Shown in pieces: positions 30,763 through 40,466 of a stretch of DNA of 64,000 bases. Below the pieces are notes generated by a model, which was given only the letters and a program-made list of their open reading frames with translations, searched no databases and was not told where the DNA came from. Positions within the stretch are counted from its first letter, which is position 1. Every line of letters begins with the position of its first letter. This stretch comes from Bacillota bacterium (GTDB taxonomy: Bacteria > Bacillota > Clostridia > Oscillospirales > Acutalibacteraceae), in the NCBI GenBank assembly GCA_021769885.1, contig JAETSA010000001.1, forward strand, positions 165,963-229,962. Reading direction: 5' to 3'. The translations under genes and the position numbers were made by a program.

Positions 30763-32694
30763 ATGGGACTCACTGTTGCACAAAAATTGATTAAAAACCA
30801 TTTGGTCAGCGGCGATATGACCGTCGGCAGCGAAGTTGGTCTGCGCATCGACCAGACCCTGACACAGGATGCCACAGGTACAATGGCATATCTCGAATTT
30901 GAAGCCATGGGTGTGGAGCGCGTAAAAACAGAGCTTTCTGTTGCGTATATTGACCACAATACACTGCAAACGGGATTTGAAAATGCCGACGACCATCGCT
31001 TTATTCAGTCTGTCGCCAAAAAGCGCGGGATTCGCTTCTCCCGCCCCGGTAACGGCATTTGCCACCAAGTGCATTTGGAGCGTTTCGGCAAGCCCGGTAA
31101 GACCTTAATCGGTTCAGACAGCCACACTCCCACGGGCGGCGGTATCGGTATGCTTGCGATGGGCGCAGGCGGGTTAGATGTTGCCGTCGCAATGGGTGGC
31201 GGTACATACTATATCACTATGCCGAAAATCGTCAATGTGCATTTGACGGGCAAGCTGAATCCGTATGTTGCTGCAAAAGATGTTATTTTGGAAGTCCTTC
31301 GCCGTATGACCGTAAAAGGCGGCGTCGGCAAAATTATTGAATACACAGGCGAAGGCGTAAAAACGCTCTCCGTTCCCGAGCGCGCAACCATTACCAATAT
31401 GGGCGCAGAGCTTGGCGCGACCACTTCTGTATTCCCCTCCGACGAAGTGACCAAAGCTTTCTTGGCGGCACAAAGCCGTGAAGAGGATTGGACGGAACTG
31501 AAAGCAGACGAAGATGCTGTTTATGATGAAACCATCGAAATCGACCTGTCTTCCCTTGCTCCGATGGCGGCAATGCCGCATATGCCCGACCGCGTAAAAT
31601 CCGTAACGGAAATCGGCGCAATCAAAGTCGACCAGGTTTGCATCGGCTCGTGCACAAACTCCTCATTGATGGATATGCTCAAGGTTGCGGCAATTCTGAA
31701 AGGTAAAACCGTTTGTCCGACCGTCAGTCTGTCTATTGCGCCCGGTTCGAAGCAGGTGCTCAATATGCTTGCAAAGAACGGTGCGCTCGCAGATATGATT
31801 GATGCAGGTGCACGTATTTTGGAAAGCGCCTGCGGTCCGTGTATCGGTATGGGGCAGTCGCCCAATTCCGCAGGCATTTCACTGCGCACATTCAACCGTA
31901 ACTTTGAGGGGCGTTCCGGTACAGCCGACGCCGGTATTTATTTGGTCAGCCCTGAGGTTGCCGCTTATTCGGCACTCACGGGCGTGCTTTCCGATCCGCG
32001 TGAGCTCGGCGATGCACTGAACATCCAAATGCCTGAAAAGTTTGAAATCAACGACAATATGGTGGCGCTCCCCGCCTCTCCCGATGAAGCAGATACTGTA
32101 GAGGTGCTGTACGGACCAAACATCAAACCGTTCCCGACTACCGAAGCTCTGCCGGATGCACTGACCGCCAAAGCGGTTCTGAAAGTCGGCGACGACATTA
32201 CGACCGACCATATTATGCCTGCGGGCGCAAAAATCCTGCCTTACCGTTCCAATATTCCGCATCTTTCGCAATTCTGTTTTGCAGTGTGCGACACAACCTT
32301 TGCAGAGCGTTGTAAAGCCGAGGGCAAAGGGTTTGTCATCGGCGGTGCGAACTATGGTCAGGGCTCTTCACGTGAGCACGCGGCACTTGTTCCGCTGTAT
32401 CTCGGCGTAAAAGCGGTCATTACAAAATCCTTTGCAAGAATCCACTGTGCGAACCTGATTAACGCGGGCATTTTGCCGCTGAACTTCAAAGACGAAGCCG
32501 ATTATGACAAGATTTCGCAAGGCGATGAGTTAAGTATGCCGAACATCAAGAATGAGATTTTGGCTGATAAGCCTGTTATCTTGCAGAATCTGACGACAGG
32601 TGAAAGCTACGAATTGAAATACGAGCTTTCCAAACGCCAGAAGGATATTATTTTGGCGGGCGGTCTGCTCAATTACACACGGGAATCTTTATAA
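30763..32694 (+). CDS. Aconitate hydratase
   Basis: 643 aa; GSDSHTPTGGGIGMLAMGAGGLDVAVAMGG; IGSCTNSS; ACGPCIGMG; C-terminal swivel GGANYGQGSSREHAAL. Confidence 0.94.
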   Translation: MGLTVAQKLIKNHLVSGDMTVGSEVGLRIDQTLTQDATGTMAYLEFEAMGVERVKTELSVAYIDHNTLQTGFENADDHRFIQSVAKKRGIRFSRPGNGICHQVHLERFGKPGKTLIGSDSHTPTGGGIGMLAMGAGGLDVAVAMGGGTYYITMPKIVNVHLTGKLNPYVAAKDVILEVLRRMTVKGGVGKIIEYTGEGVKTLSVPERATITNMGAELGATTSVFPSDEVTKAFLAAQSREEDWTELKADEDAVYDETIEIDLSSLAPMAAMPHMPDRVKSVTEIGAIKVDQVCIGSCTNSSLMDMLKVAAILKGKTVCPTVSLSIAPGSKQVLNMLAKNGALADMIDAGARILESACGPCIGMGQSPNSAGISLRTFNRNFEGRSGTADAGIYLVSPEVAAYSALTGVLSDPRELGDALNIQMPEKFEINDNMVALPASPDEADTVEVLYGPNIKPFPTTEALPDALTAKAVLKVGDDITTDHIMPAGAKILPYRSNIPHLSQFCFAVCDTTFAERCKAEGKGFVIGGANYGQGSSREHAALVPLYLGVKAVITKSFARIHCANLINAGILPLNFKDEADYDKISQGDELSMPNIKNEILADKPVILQNLTTGESYELKYELSKRQKDIILAGGLLNYTRESL

Positions 32695-32727
32695 CCAGCA
32701 ATCTTTCTTAAAGGAGCGATACAAGCT

Positions 32728-33897
32728 ATGACAGAAGAAAATTTACAGGCGGCAGTCAAAAAATTTGAAGAACTCGTGCGCGAGCAATCCGCACGTTCCG
32801 ACCGCATTAAAGCAGAAAAAGAGTTTTTGGATTTTGAAGCTCTCGACAAAATCATTATCGGCGTTTGCGGCGGCGACGGCATCGGTCCGATTATTACCAA
32901 GGAATCGGCAAGAGTGTTGGAATATATGCTCGCAGATGAAGTTAAAAACGGCAAAGTCGAGTTCCGTCAAATTGACGGGCTGACAATTGAAAACCGCGTT
33001 GCGGTGATGAAAGCCATCCCCGACGATGTGTTGGAAGAGCTGAAAGCCTGCCACGTTATCCTGAAAGGGCCGACTACCACCCCGCAGGCAGGCGATCCGT
33101 GGCCGAATATCGAAAGTGCAAATGTTGCCATGCGTAAAGCGTTGGATTTGTTTGCAAATGTACGCCCTGTTAAGGTCAAAGAGCAAGGCATTGACTGGAC
33201 TTTCTTCCGCGAAAATACCGAGGGTGCTTACGCGGTTGGTTCAAAGGGCGTGAATGTAGACGATGACCTTTCGCTGGACTTTGTTGTCACGACCAGCGAA
33301 GGCAGTGAGCGTATTGCAAGACTTGCGTACGATTATGCACGCAAAAACGGCAAAGAACGTGTATCCATCATCAACAAGGCGAATGTCATTAAAACCACAG
33401 ACGGCAAATTCCTGCGCATTTGCAAAAAGGTCGGCGAGGAATACCCCGAAATCACAACGGATGAATGGTATGTAGACATCACCACCGCAAAGTTGATTGA
33501 TGAAAAACGCAGAAAAGATTTTAAGGTATTTATTCTGCCGAATCTTTACGGAGATATCATTACAGACGAAGCCGCAGAATTTCAGGGCGGTGTCGGCACG
33601 GCAGGCAGTGCAAATCTCGGCAAGCGGTATGCAATGTTTGAAGCGATTCACGGCTCTGCACCGCGTATGGTACGCGAAGGCAGAGGGCAATATGCAGACC
33701 CCTGCTCTATGCTTCGCGCAAGCGTTATGCTTTTGTCGCACATCGGCAAGCAAAAGCAGGCAGATTTGTTGGAACGTGCATTAGACATTTGTATGTTCGA
33801 GGAAAAGAAGCTGAAGATTACCGGCCGTGAAGACGGCGCAACCTGCAGTGCATTCGGCGATTATGTTATGGAAACCGTAAAGCGGTTATCTGAATGA
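32728..33897 (+). CDS. Isocitrate/isopropylmalate dehydrogenase family protein (probably isocitrate dehydrogenase)
   Basis: GVCGGDGIGPIITKESARVLEYML; FFRENTEGAYAVGSKG; NLYGDIITDEAAEFQGGVGTAGSANLG; EAIHGSAPRM; coupled to aconitase. Confidence 0.9.
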   Translation: MTEENLQAAVKKFEELVREQSARSDRIKAEKEFLDFEALDKIIIGVCGGDGIGPIITKESARVLEYMLADEVKNGKVEFRQIDGLTIENRVAVMKAIPDDVLEELKACHVILKGPTTTPQAGDPWPNIESANVAMRKALDLFANVRPVKVKEQGIDWTFFRENTEGAYAVGSKGVNVDDDLSLDFVVTTSEGSERIARLAYDYARKNGKERVSIINKANVIKTTDGKFLRICKKVGEEYPEITTDEWYVDITTAKLIDEKRRKDFKVFILPNLYGDIITDEAAEFQGGVGTAGSANLGKRYAMFEAIHGSAPRMVREGRGQYADPCSMLRASVMLLSHIGKQKQADLLERALDICMFEEKKLKITGREDGATCSAFGDYVMETVKRLSE

Positions 33898-33908
33898 GGT
33901 GAATAACA

Positions 33909-34538
33909 ATGGCGAAGAGTGATGTATCCCCCTCTGTGGTCAAGCGTCTTCCCCGCTATTACAGATTCTTAGGCGAAATCAAACGCGCCGGTATTCAGCG
34001 TGTTTCCAGCGGCGAGTTGTCCAAAAAAATGGGCTTTACCGCTTCTCAGATTCGGCAGGACCTCAACTGCTTCGGCGGATTCGGTCAGCAGGGCTACGGC
34101 TACAACGTAGAACAGCTGTATGATGAAATCGGCAAAATTCTTGGCGTAAATCAGAAGGCAAAAACCGTTTTAATCGGTGCAGGCAATCTCGGCAGGGCTG
34201 TTGCCTCACATATGTCGTTCGAAGAGCGTGGATTCAATCTGATTGGTATTTTTGATAAAAATCAAGCACTCGCCGGTCAGCTTGTCCGCAATATGCCGAT
34301 TCGCCACATTGACGGTCTGTACGATTTTTGCAGGGATAACACCCCTACAGTTGCCGTGCTGTGTATTCCAAGTGAAAGTGCAAAAGAAATCACCGATGAG
34401 CTTGTGAAGCTCGGCGTGAAAGGCTTTTGGAATTTCAGTCATTATGACATTGCCGTCAATCACCCGGAGGTTGCGGTTGAAAATGTGCATTTGTCTGACA
34501 GCCTAATGAAATTAAGCTTCCACGTCAACAATTTATAA
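33909..34538 (+). CDS. rex: Redox-sensing transcriptional repressor Rex
   Basis: VKRLPRYYRFLGEIKRAGIQRVSSGELSKKMGFTASQIRQDLNCFGGFGQQGYGYNV; VLIGAGNLGRAVASH. Confidence 0.96.
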   Translation: MAKSDVSPSVVKRLPRYYRFLGEIKRAGIQRVSSGELSKKMGFTASQIRQDLNCFGGFGQQGYGYNVEQLYDEIGKILGVNQKAKTVLIGAGNLGRAVASHMSFEERGFNLIGIFDKNQALAGQLVRNMPIRHIDGLYDFCRDNTPTVAVLCIPSESAKEITDELVKLGVKGFWNFSHYDIAVNHPEVAVENVHLSDSLMKLSFHVNNL

Positions 34539-34765
34539 TAACCTCACGCACTTCTAAGGAAGCAAAGCTTCCAAGAATTGCGGAGAACATTGTATCATCA
34601 ATTTGGGCTGACGCCCTGCGGCTTTGCCGCCCATTGCGCGGATGCGCAATGAAATTGTGGTATAATAACCTCACGAATCTCTAAGAAATCATAGATTTCA
34701 AGAGCTTCGGAGAACATTGTATCATGCCTGCTGCGCACTTGCGCGCTTCGCAGATATGGTATAAT
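34534..34765 (+). repeat. Two 65-68-bp repeat copies (34534-34598 and 34658-34725), each followed by a hairpin module, ending in a third TGGTATAAT
   Basis: tataataacctcac.ca.t.ctaag..agc/atc...gcggagaacattgtatcat; same family as 9617-9780. The first copy begins inside the rex stop-codon region. Confidence 0.93.
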
Positions 34766-34773
34766 ACGGGTTA

Positions 34774-34817
34774 AAAATCAGAACCGACTTTCTGAAATAC
34801 GAAAGTCGGTTCTAATG
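34774..34817. terminator. Intrinsic terminator hairpin between rex and yaiI
   Basis: agaaccgactttc tgaaatac gaaagtcggttct, a 13-bp perfect stem. Confidence 0.75.
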
Positions 34818-35255
34818 TTTTTCTGTTTCCTTGAGCAATTGAATCAGCGCGGCCTCAAAATATTGATTCTGTACTGCATCGCGTTTTTTTGCTCCCTTCA
34901 AATGTACGCCTGCCATACGCTGTTTTTTATGAATGTGACGGCTCAACAGCAAGCTGTCCATATTCTGTTTGTCAAAAATCAAGCCATTCTGATTCAGCGC
35001 ACGTGCACCTCGCGCCAAGCACATCGCGGCAAGACCGTAATCTTGTGTAACAACAATATCCTTTGGATTCAGCAGATTGACAATTCGAAAATCAGCACTG
35101 TCCGCCCCTTTTGAAACCGTAATCACCTGTGCATCCAATTCCGGAAAGCTATGTGCAGTATCACATACAACTGTACACGGAATACGGTAGGACTTTGCTA
35201 TTTGCAAGGTCAGATGTACCACAGGGCATCCGTCGGCATCAATCACGATTTTCAA
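34812..35255 (-). CDS. YaiI/YqxD family protein (DUF188)
   Basis: MKIVIDADGCPVVHLTLQIAKSYRIPCTVVCDTAHSF...KGADSADFRIVNLLNPKDIVVTQDYGLAAMCLARGARALNQNG. Confidence 0.93.
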   Translation of the reverse strand: MKIVIDADGCPVVHLTLQIAKSYRIPCTVVCDTAHSFPELDAQVITVSKGADSADFRIVNLLNPKDIVVTQDYGLAAMCLARGARALNQNGLIFDKQNMDSLLLSRHIHKKQRMAGVHLKGAKKRDAVQNQYFEAALIQLLKETEKH

Positions 35256-35274
35256 AACTACAACTCCTCAAACA

Positions 35275-35553
35275 TTATACCTCTTCCAAAGCAGATTGTG
35301 CTTCAACTGCGATATGATTCATTTTCTCAAGACAGTTCTTACAAATTTTCATACCGCCGTACTCAATCATATCATCCGCGCTGTCACAGAAAACGCAAGC
35401 GGGTGCATATTTTTTTAAAATTACAGTATCGGCCTCCGTGTAAAACTCAACATAGCTTTTGTCATCAACCAAATGTAATAATCTACGAATCTCCATCGGC
35501 AATACGATTCTGCCCATTTTGTCTAACCCGCGGACAATTCCCGTTGACTTCAT
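35275..35553 (-). CDS. AbrB/SpoVT-like DNA-binding protein
   Basis: MKSTGIVRGLDKMGRIVLPMEIRRLLHLVDDKSYVEFY (start at 35553) with C-terminal CVFCDSADDMIEYGGMKICKNCLEK. Confidence 0.88.
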   Translation of the reverse strand: MKSTGIVRGLDKMGRIVLPMEIRRLLHLVDDKSYVEFYTEADTVILKKYAPACVFCDSADDMIEYGGMKICKNCLEKMNHIAVEAQSALEEV

Positions 35554-35664
35554 AGAAAACACCTCGTTTACTTTAATATGGCTAATTATTGCATTTTTTG
35601 ACATTTTTGTCAATAACAGACATAGAATGTTTTTCTTCTCCATATATATATAGCGGTGGTACAT

Positions 35665-36246
35665 ATGATGAACTATATTTGGCCGTGTTTAATCTTGTTT
35701 TCAATTGTATTTTCGGTTTTTTCAGGAAATGTATTACAACTCGGCGATGCTGTATTTACCTCGGTCACAGAAGCCGTAACACTGACCATTAAAATGCTCG
35801 GGATGTTTTGCTTTTGGAGCGGTATTATGCAAATTGCAAAGGTTTCAGGGTTAACAGATAAAATTTCAAAACTGCTTTCCCCTATTTTGAATCGAATTTT
35901 TCCGAGTATCCGAAACGATGTGGAAACGCGGAATGCTGTTGCTATGAACGTTACTGCAAATTTATTGGGGCTCGGAAACGCCGCAACACCGCTCGGAATT
36001 GCAGCGATGCGGCGTTTGCAAGCACATTCCGAAAATAAAAGCGTTGCCAGTAACGATATGGTTTTATTTGTCGTTTTAAACACTGCCTGCATACGCTTGA
36101 TTCCGACAACTGCCGCTATGCTTCGGCACGAAGCAGGTGCCGCCGCACCCATGGATATTCTGCCCGCGACCGTCTTGACATCATTACTTTCCTGTACCAT
36201 TGGCTTAATTGCGGCACGCGCATTTGAGGGACGGCATTATGAATAA
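35665..36246 (+). CDS. spmA: Spore maturation protein A
   Basis: MMNYIWPCLILFSIVFSVFSG...AVTLTIKMLGMFCFWSGIMQIAKVSGL; NLLGLGNAATPLGIAAMRRLQ. Confidence 0.9.
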   Translation: MMNYIWPCLILFSIVFSVFSGNVLQLGDAVFTSVTEAVTLTIKMLGMFCFWSGIMQIAKVSGLTDKISKLLSPILNRIFPSIRNDVETRNAVAMNVTANLLGLGNAATPLGIAAMRRLQAHSENKSVASNDMVLFVVLNTACIRLIPTTAAMLRHEAGAAAPMDILPATVLTSLLSCTIGLIAARAFEGRHYE

Positions 36247-36760
36247 TCTCGGCACTTATGTACTTTTACTGTTTATCAGCGGCATTCTTTTGTTTGCTTT
36301 GATTCGGAGAACTGCAATTTTTGACTGCTTTTTAGAGGGTGCAAAAGACGGTATGCAAAACGCAATCAGCATTCTGCCCGCTTTGATTGCTCTGCTGTTT
36401 GCCGTAAAGCTGCTGACTGCCTCGGGGATTACTGAAGCATTGACTCATACTCTCTCACCGCTTCTAAAAAAAATCGGGTTTCCCGCTGAGGTTCTCCCCC
36501 TTTGTATTTTAAGTCCGCTTTCCGGAAGCGGTTCTTTGAGCGCATTTCAGGATATTTTGGCGACCTACGGCGCAGATTCCTATATCGGCAGAGTTGCATC
36601 TGTTATAGCAGGTGCAACCGAAACAACCTTTTATGCGGTTACGGTTTACTACGGCGCAATCGGCGTCAAAAAAATACGGCACACAATCGCCGCTGCGCTG
36701 TGTGCCGATATTTCGGGATTCATTTTAGCAAGCTTTTTTGTACGCTTATTTTTCGATTAA
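36239..36760 (+). CDS. spmB: Spore maturation protein B
   Basis: FLEGAKDGMQNAISILPALIALLFAVKLLTASG...LSPLSGSGSLSAFQDILATYGADSYIGRVASVIAGATETTFYAVTVYYGAIGVKK. Confidence 0.92.
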   Translation: MNNLGTYVLLLFISGILLFALIRRTAIFDCFLEGAKDGMQNAISILPALIALLFAVKLLTASGITEALTHTLSPLLKKIGFPAEVLPLCILSPLSGSGSLSAFQDILATYGADSYIGRVASVIAGATETTFYAVTVYYGAIGVKKIRHTIAAALCADISGFILASFFVRLFFD

Positions 36761-38290
36761 GGATACACCTTTCATTTCAGCGGGCTTTTCAATTCCCATA
36801 ATGTCCAGCATTGTCGGGGAAAGGTCGCAAAGCCTGCCGCCCTCTGCTTTCAGCTTGCATTCCTTACCGACAACAACCAACGGTACGGGATTGGTCGTAT
36901 GTGCGGTGAACGGCGAACCGTCCTCCTCATACATCTTATCCGCATTGCCGTGGTCAGCCGTAATCAAAATGACACCGCCCATCTGCATAACTGCATCCAC
37001 AAGCTTGCCGACACAAGTATCGACAGCTTCGACAGCTTTTACAGCGGCATCAAAAATACCTGTATGCCCAACCATATCGCAGTTTGCATAGTTGAGAATG
37101 ACAACGTCATACTTACCGCTTAAAATCCGCTCACAAGCCGCGTCGCACACCTCATACGCACTCATTTCAGGCTTCAAATCAAAAGTAGAGATTTTCGGCG
37201 AGTCAATCAGTACACGATCCTCACCGGGATAAACTTTTTCTTCCCCACCGTTATAAAAGAATGTAACGTGCGCATACTTTTGCGTTTCGGCAATACGAAG
37301 CTGTGTTTTGCCAAGCTTAGAAAGGTATTCACCCATTGTGTTTTTCAGCACTTCAGGTTTGAAAGCAACCGCAACGTTGGGCATTTCGGCATCATACTGT
37401 GTCATACAAACATAATACAGCGGGAAAAATGCTTTTCTTTCAAAACCGTTGAAGTCGGGATCGACAAATGTACGGGTGATTTCACGTGCGCGGTCGGGAC
37501 GGAAATTGAAGAAAATCACAGAATCATTTGCGCCGATTGCCGCACCGTCTTTTAGAACCGTCGGCAATACAAATTCATCCGTCAGGTTTTTGCCGTCTGC
37601 ATCAATTGTTTCGTAGGAGGCTTTCACAGCGGTCAATGCGTCGTCTGCGGCAATGCCTTCGCGATTCACCATTGCATTATACGCCATACCGACACGATCC
37701 CACATATTGTCACGATCCATCGCGTAAAAACGACCCATAACCGTCGCAATCTTACCTACGCCGATTTCCTTGCACTGATTTTCAAGCTCTTCAATAAACT
37801 CCACACCCGAGGTCGGCGGCACATCGCGGCCGTCCAAAAGCGCATGCACATAGACCTTTTTAAGTCCATTCTGCTTTGCCAGCTCGAGCAATGCATACAA
37901 ATGGGTGTTATGGCTGTGCACACCGCCGTTGGATAATAAACCAATCAAATGCAGTGCCGAATCGTGTGCTTTACAATTTTCGATTGCCTGTACGAACGCT
38001 TCGTTTTGGAAAAAGTCACCGTCGGCAATGGATTTTGTAATTCTTGTCAGTTCCTGATATACAACGCGGCCCGCACCTATGTTGGTATGACCAACCTCGC
38101 TGTTGCCCATTTGCCCGTCAGGCAAACCGACATCCATACCCGATGCGCCGATATAGGTCATCGGGTTGTTTTTCATAATTTCGTCCAATCTCGGGGTGTT
38201 TGCCGCCGTAATGGCGTTACCGTAATCCGATGGATTGTAGCCGAAACCGTCCATAATACATAAAACAACGGGTTTTTTCATTGATTTCAC
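36746..38290 (-). CDS. gpmI: 2,3-bisphosphoglycerate-independent phosphoglycerate mutase
   Basis: PVVLCIMDGFGYN; GLPDGQMGNSEVGHTNIGAGRVVYQ; ITADHGNADKM. Confidence 0.97.
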   Translation of the reverse strand: MKSMKKPVVLCIMDGFGYNPSDYGNAITAANTPRLDEIMKNNPMTYIGASGMDVGLPDGQMGNSEVGHTNIGAGRVVYQELTRITKSIADGDFFQNEAFVQAIENCKAHDSALHLIGLLSNGGVHSHNTHLYALLELAKQNGLKKVYVHALLDGRDVPPTSGVEFIEELENQCKEIGVGKIATVMGRFYAMDRDNMWDRVGMAYNAMVNREGIAADDALTAVKASYETIDADGKNLTDEFVLPTVLKDGAAIGANDSVIFFNFRPDRAREITRTFVDPDFNGFERKAFFPLYYVCMTQYDAEMPNVAVAFKPEVLKNTMGEYLSKLGKTQLRIAETQKYAHVTFFYNGGEEKVYPGEDRVLIDSPKISTFDLKPEMSAYEVCDAACERILSGKYDVVILNYANCDMVGHTGIFDAAVKAVEAVDTCVGKLVDAVMQMGGVILITADHGNADKMYEEDGSPFTAHTTNPVPLVVVGKECKLKAEGGRLCDLSPTMLDIMGIEKPAEMKGVSLIEK

Positions 38291-38301
38291 CTGAATTTAA
38301 A

Positions 38302-39069
38302 TTATTTAGAAGCCGCCGCAACGATTTTTGCGAAATCTGGTGCTTTCAGAGATGCGCCGCCGATCAAGCCGCCGTCCACATTAACTTTTGCGACCAATTC
38401 ATCCGCATTGCCTGCATTCATAGAACCGCCGTACTGAATCGTAACGGTTTCTGCAACATCTGCACCGTATGCTTCGGCAATTGCCGTACGAACGTAACCG
38501 TTGCCCTCATCGGCCTGCTCCGCTGTTGCGGTAACGCCTGTGCCGATCGCCCAAACGGGTTCATAAGCGATAATTACATTCTGAAGCTGCTCCTTCGTCA
38601 CGTTTGTCAATGCCATTTTGGTCTGGAATTTCAAAAGTGTTTCGGTGTAGCCAAGCTCTCTCTGCTCTAAGGTTTCACCCACACAGATGATGGCTTTTAA
38701 GCCTGCATTCAATGCCGCCAAAGAACGGAGATTCACGGTTTGGTCGGTTTCACCGAAATAGGTTCTGCGCTCGCTGTGACCGATGACAACATATTCTACA
38801 CCTGCTTCTTTGAGCATATCTGCAGAAACTTCGCCTGTGTATGCACCGCTCGCTTTGAAATGGACGTTTTCAGCACCGATTTTGATGTTCGAGCCTTTTG
38901 CCGCCTCAACAGCTGCGGGAATGTCGATAAACGGTACGCAAAGAACGACGTCGCATTTTGCGTCCGCGACCAACGGTTTCATTTCTTCAATCAAGGTTTT
39001 TGCTTCTGCGGGGGTTTTGTTCATTTTCCAGTTACCTGCGATAACCGCTTTACGAACTGCCTTATTCAT
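38302..39069 (-). CDS. tpiA: Triosephosphate isomerase
   Basis: [54 protein letters not shown]. Confidence 0.98.
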   Translation of the reverse strand: MNKAVRKAVIAGNWKMNKTPAEAKTLIEEMKPLVADAKCDVVLCVPFIDIPAAVEAAKGSNIKIGAENVHFKASGAYTGEVSADMLKEAGVEYVVIGHSERRTYFGETDQTVNLRSLAALNAGLKAIICVGETLEQRELGYTETLLKFQTKMALTNVTKEQLQNVIIAYEPVWAIGTGVTATAEQADEGNGYVRTAIAEAYGADVAETVTIQYGGSMNAGNADELVAKVNVDGGLIGGASLKAPDFAKIVAAASK

Positions 39070-39135
39070 AATGATTACTCCTATTCATATGCCAAATCCC
39101 GATAGGGAGCGTTTCCCTATCGGGGTTCGGTTAAA

Positions 39136-40329
39136 TTATTTCTTTTCGTTCAGTGCCGCAATACCGGGAAGCTCTTTGCCTTCCAAATACTCCAAAGATG
39201 CGCCGCCGCCCGTGGAAATGTGCGACATCTTATCAGCAAAGCCCAATTTCTGAATTGCCGCTGCAGAATCGCCGCCGCCGATAATGGAGATTGCACCACT
39301 CTCAGCGATTGCGGTTGCAACTGCAACAGTACCGGAAGCAAAGTTCTCCCATTCGGAAACACCCATCGGTCCGTTCCAAATGACGGTGCCTGCATCCTTA
39401 ACCGCTTCAGCAAAAATCTTTTGCGTTTCCGGCCCGATGTCAAGACCCATCCAACCGTCGGGAATCTCATCGGAATTGACAACCATCGCTTCGGTATCAG
39501 CTTTGTACTCCTTGCCAACCTTGTTATCTACAGGAATCAGGAATTTAACGCCTTTTTCCTCAGCCTTTTTCATCATTTCAGCCGCAAGTTCAACCTTATC
39601 AGCTTCCAAGAGGGAGTCGCCGATCTTATGGCCAAGTGCTTTCATAAAGGTATATGCCATACCGCCGCCGACAATCAAGGTGTCACATTTGTCAATCAAA
39701 TTGGTGATAACGCCGATTTTATCAGAAACCTTTGCACCGCCGAGGATTGCAACAAGCGGTCTTTTCGGATTTTCCAATGCGCCGCCGATAAACTGAATTT
39801 CTTTTTGAATCAGATAACCGCAAGCCGCAGGCAGGAACTCTGCAACACCCGTTGTGGAAGAGTGCGCTCTGTGTGCAGAACCGAATGCGTCATTGACATA
39901 CAAATCAGCCAAAGCTGCGAACTTTTTGGAAAGTTCCACATCGTTTTTGGTTTCGCCGGGTTCAAAACGAACATTCTCAAGCAACAGCACTTCGCCATCC
40001 TTGAGGGAAGCCGCAAGTGTCTGCGCGCTTTCACCGACAACGTCCTCAGCCATTTTCACTTCTTTCCCGAGCAGTTCGGAAAGTCTTGCCGCGACGGGCT
40101 TCATAGAAAATTCGGGATTGACTTCCCCTTTCGGTCTGCCGAGGTGCGAGCAAAGGATCACTTTTGCGTTGTGGTCGATCAAATACTGAATCGTGGGCAG
40201 GGACGCAACAATGCGCTTGTCGCTTGTGATGACACCGTCTTCCATTTTTACATTGAAATCACAGCGGACAAGAACGCGTTTGCCTTGAACGTCAAGATCC
40301 TCTACAGTCATTTTGTTGAGTGCGCTCAT
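39136..40329 (-). CDS. pgk: Phosphoglycerate kinase
   Basis: [46 protein letters not shown]; start [12 protein letters not shown] at 40329. Confidence 0.98.
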   Translation of the reverse strand: MSALNKMTVEDLDVQGKRVLVRCDFNVKMEDGVITSDKRIVASLPTIQYLIDHNAKVILCSHLGRPKGEVNPEFSMKPVAARLSELLGKEVKMAEDVVGESAQTLAASLKDGEVLLLENVRFEPGETKNDVELSKKFAALADLYVNDAFGSAHRAHSSTTGVAEFLPAACGYLIQKEIQFIGGALENPKRPLVAILGGAKVSDKIGVITNLIDKCDTLIVGGGMAYTFMKALGHKIGDSLLEADKVELAAEMMKKAEEKGVKFLIPVDNKVGKEYKADTEAMVVNSDEIPDGWMGLDIGPETQKIFAEAVKDAGTVIWNGPMGVSEWENFASGTVAVATAIAESGAISIIGGGDSAAAIQKLGFADKMSHISTGGGASLEYLEGKELPGIAALNEKK

Positions 40330-40466
40330 AAAATTCATCCTTTCAAAAGTGTGTAATCTAAAAAATAACATTGATTATTTTATAACAATATGCCATTTTT
40401 TTCAAGTATCCGTGCAGATAAGGCAAAAAAAATTTTTTTATTTTTTTGTTTATTATGCACAAGTCG

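Noticed and set aside
39220-40356. 378-aa plus-strand ORF opposite pgk
   Set aside because: Mirror of pgk on the opposite strand; composition typical of an antisense shadow ORF.
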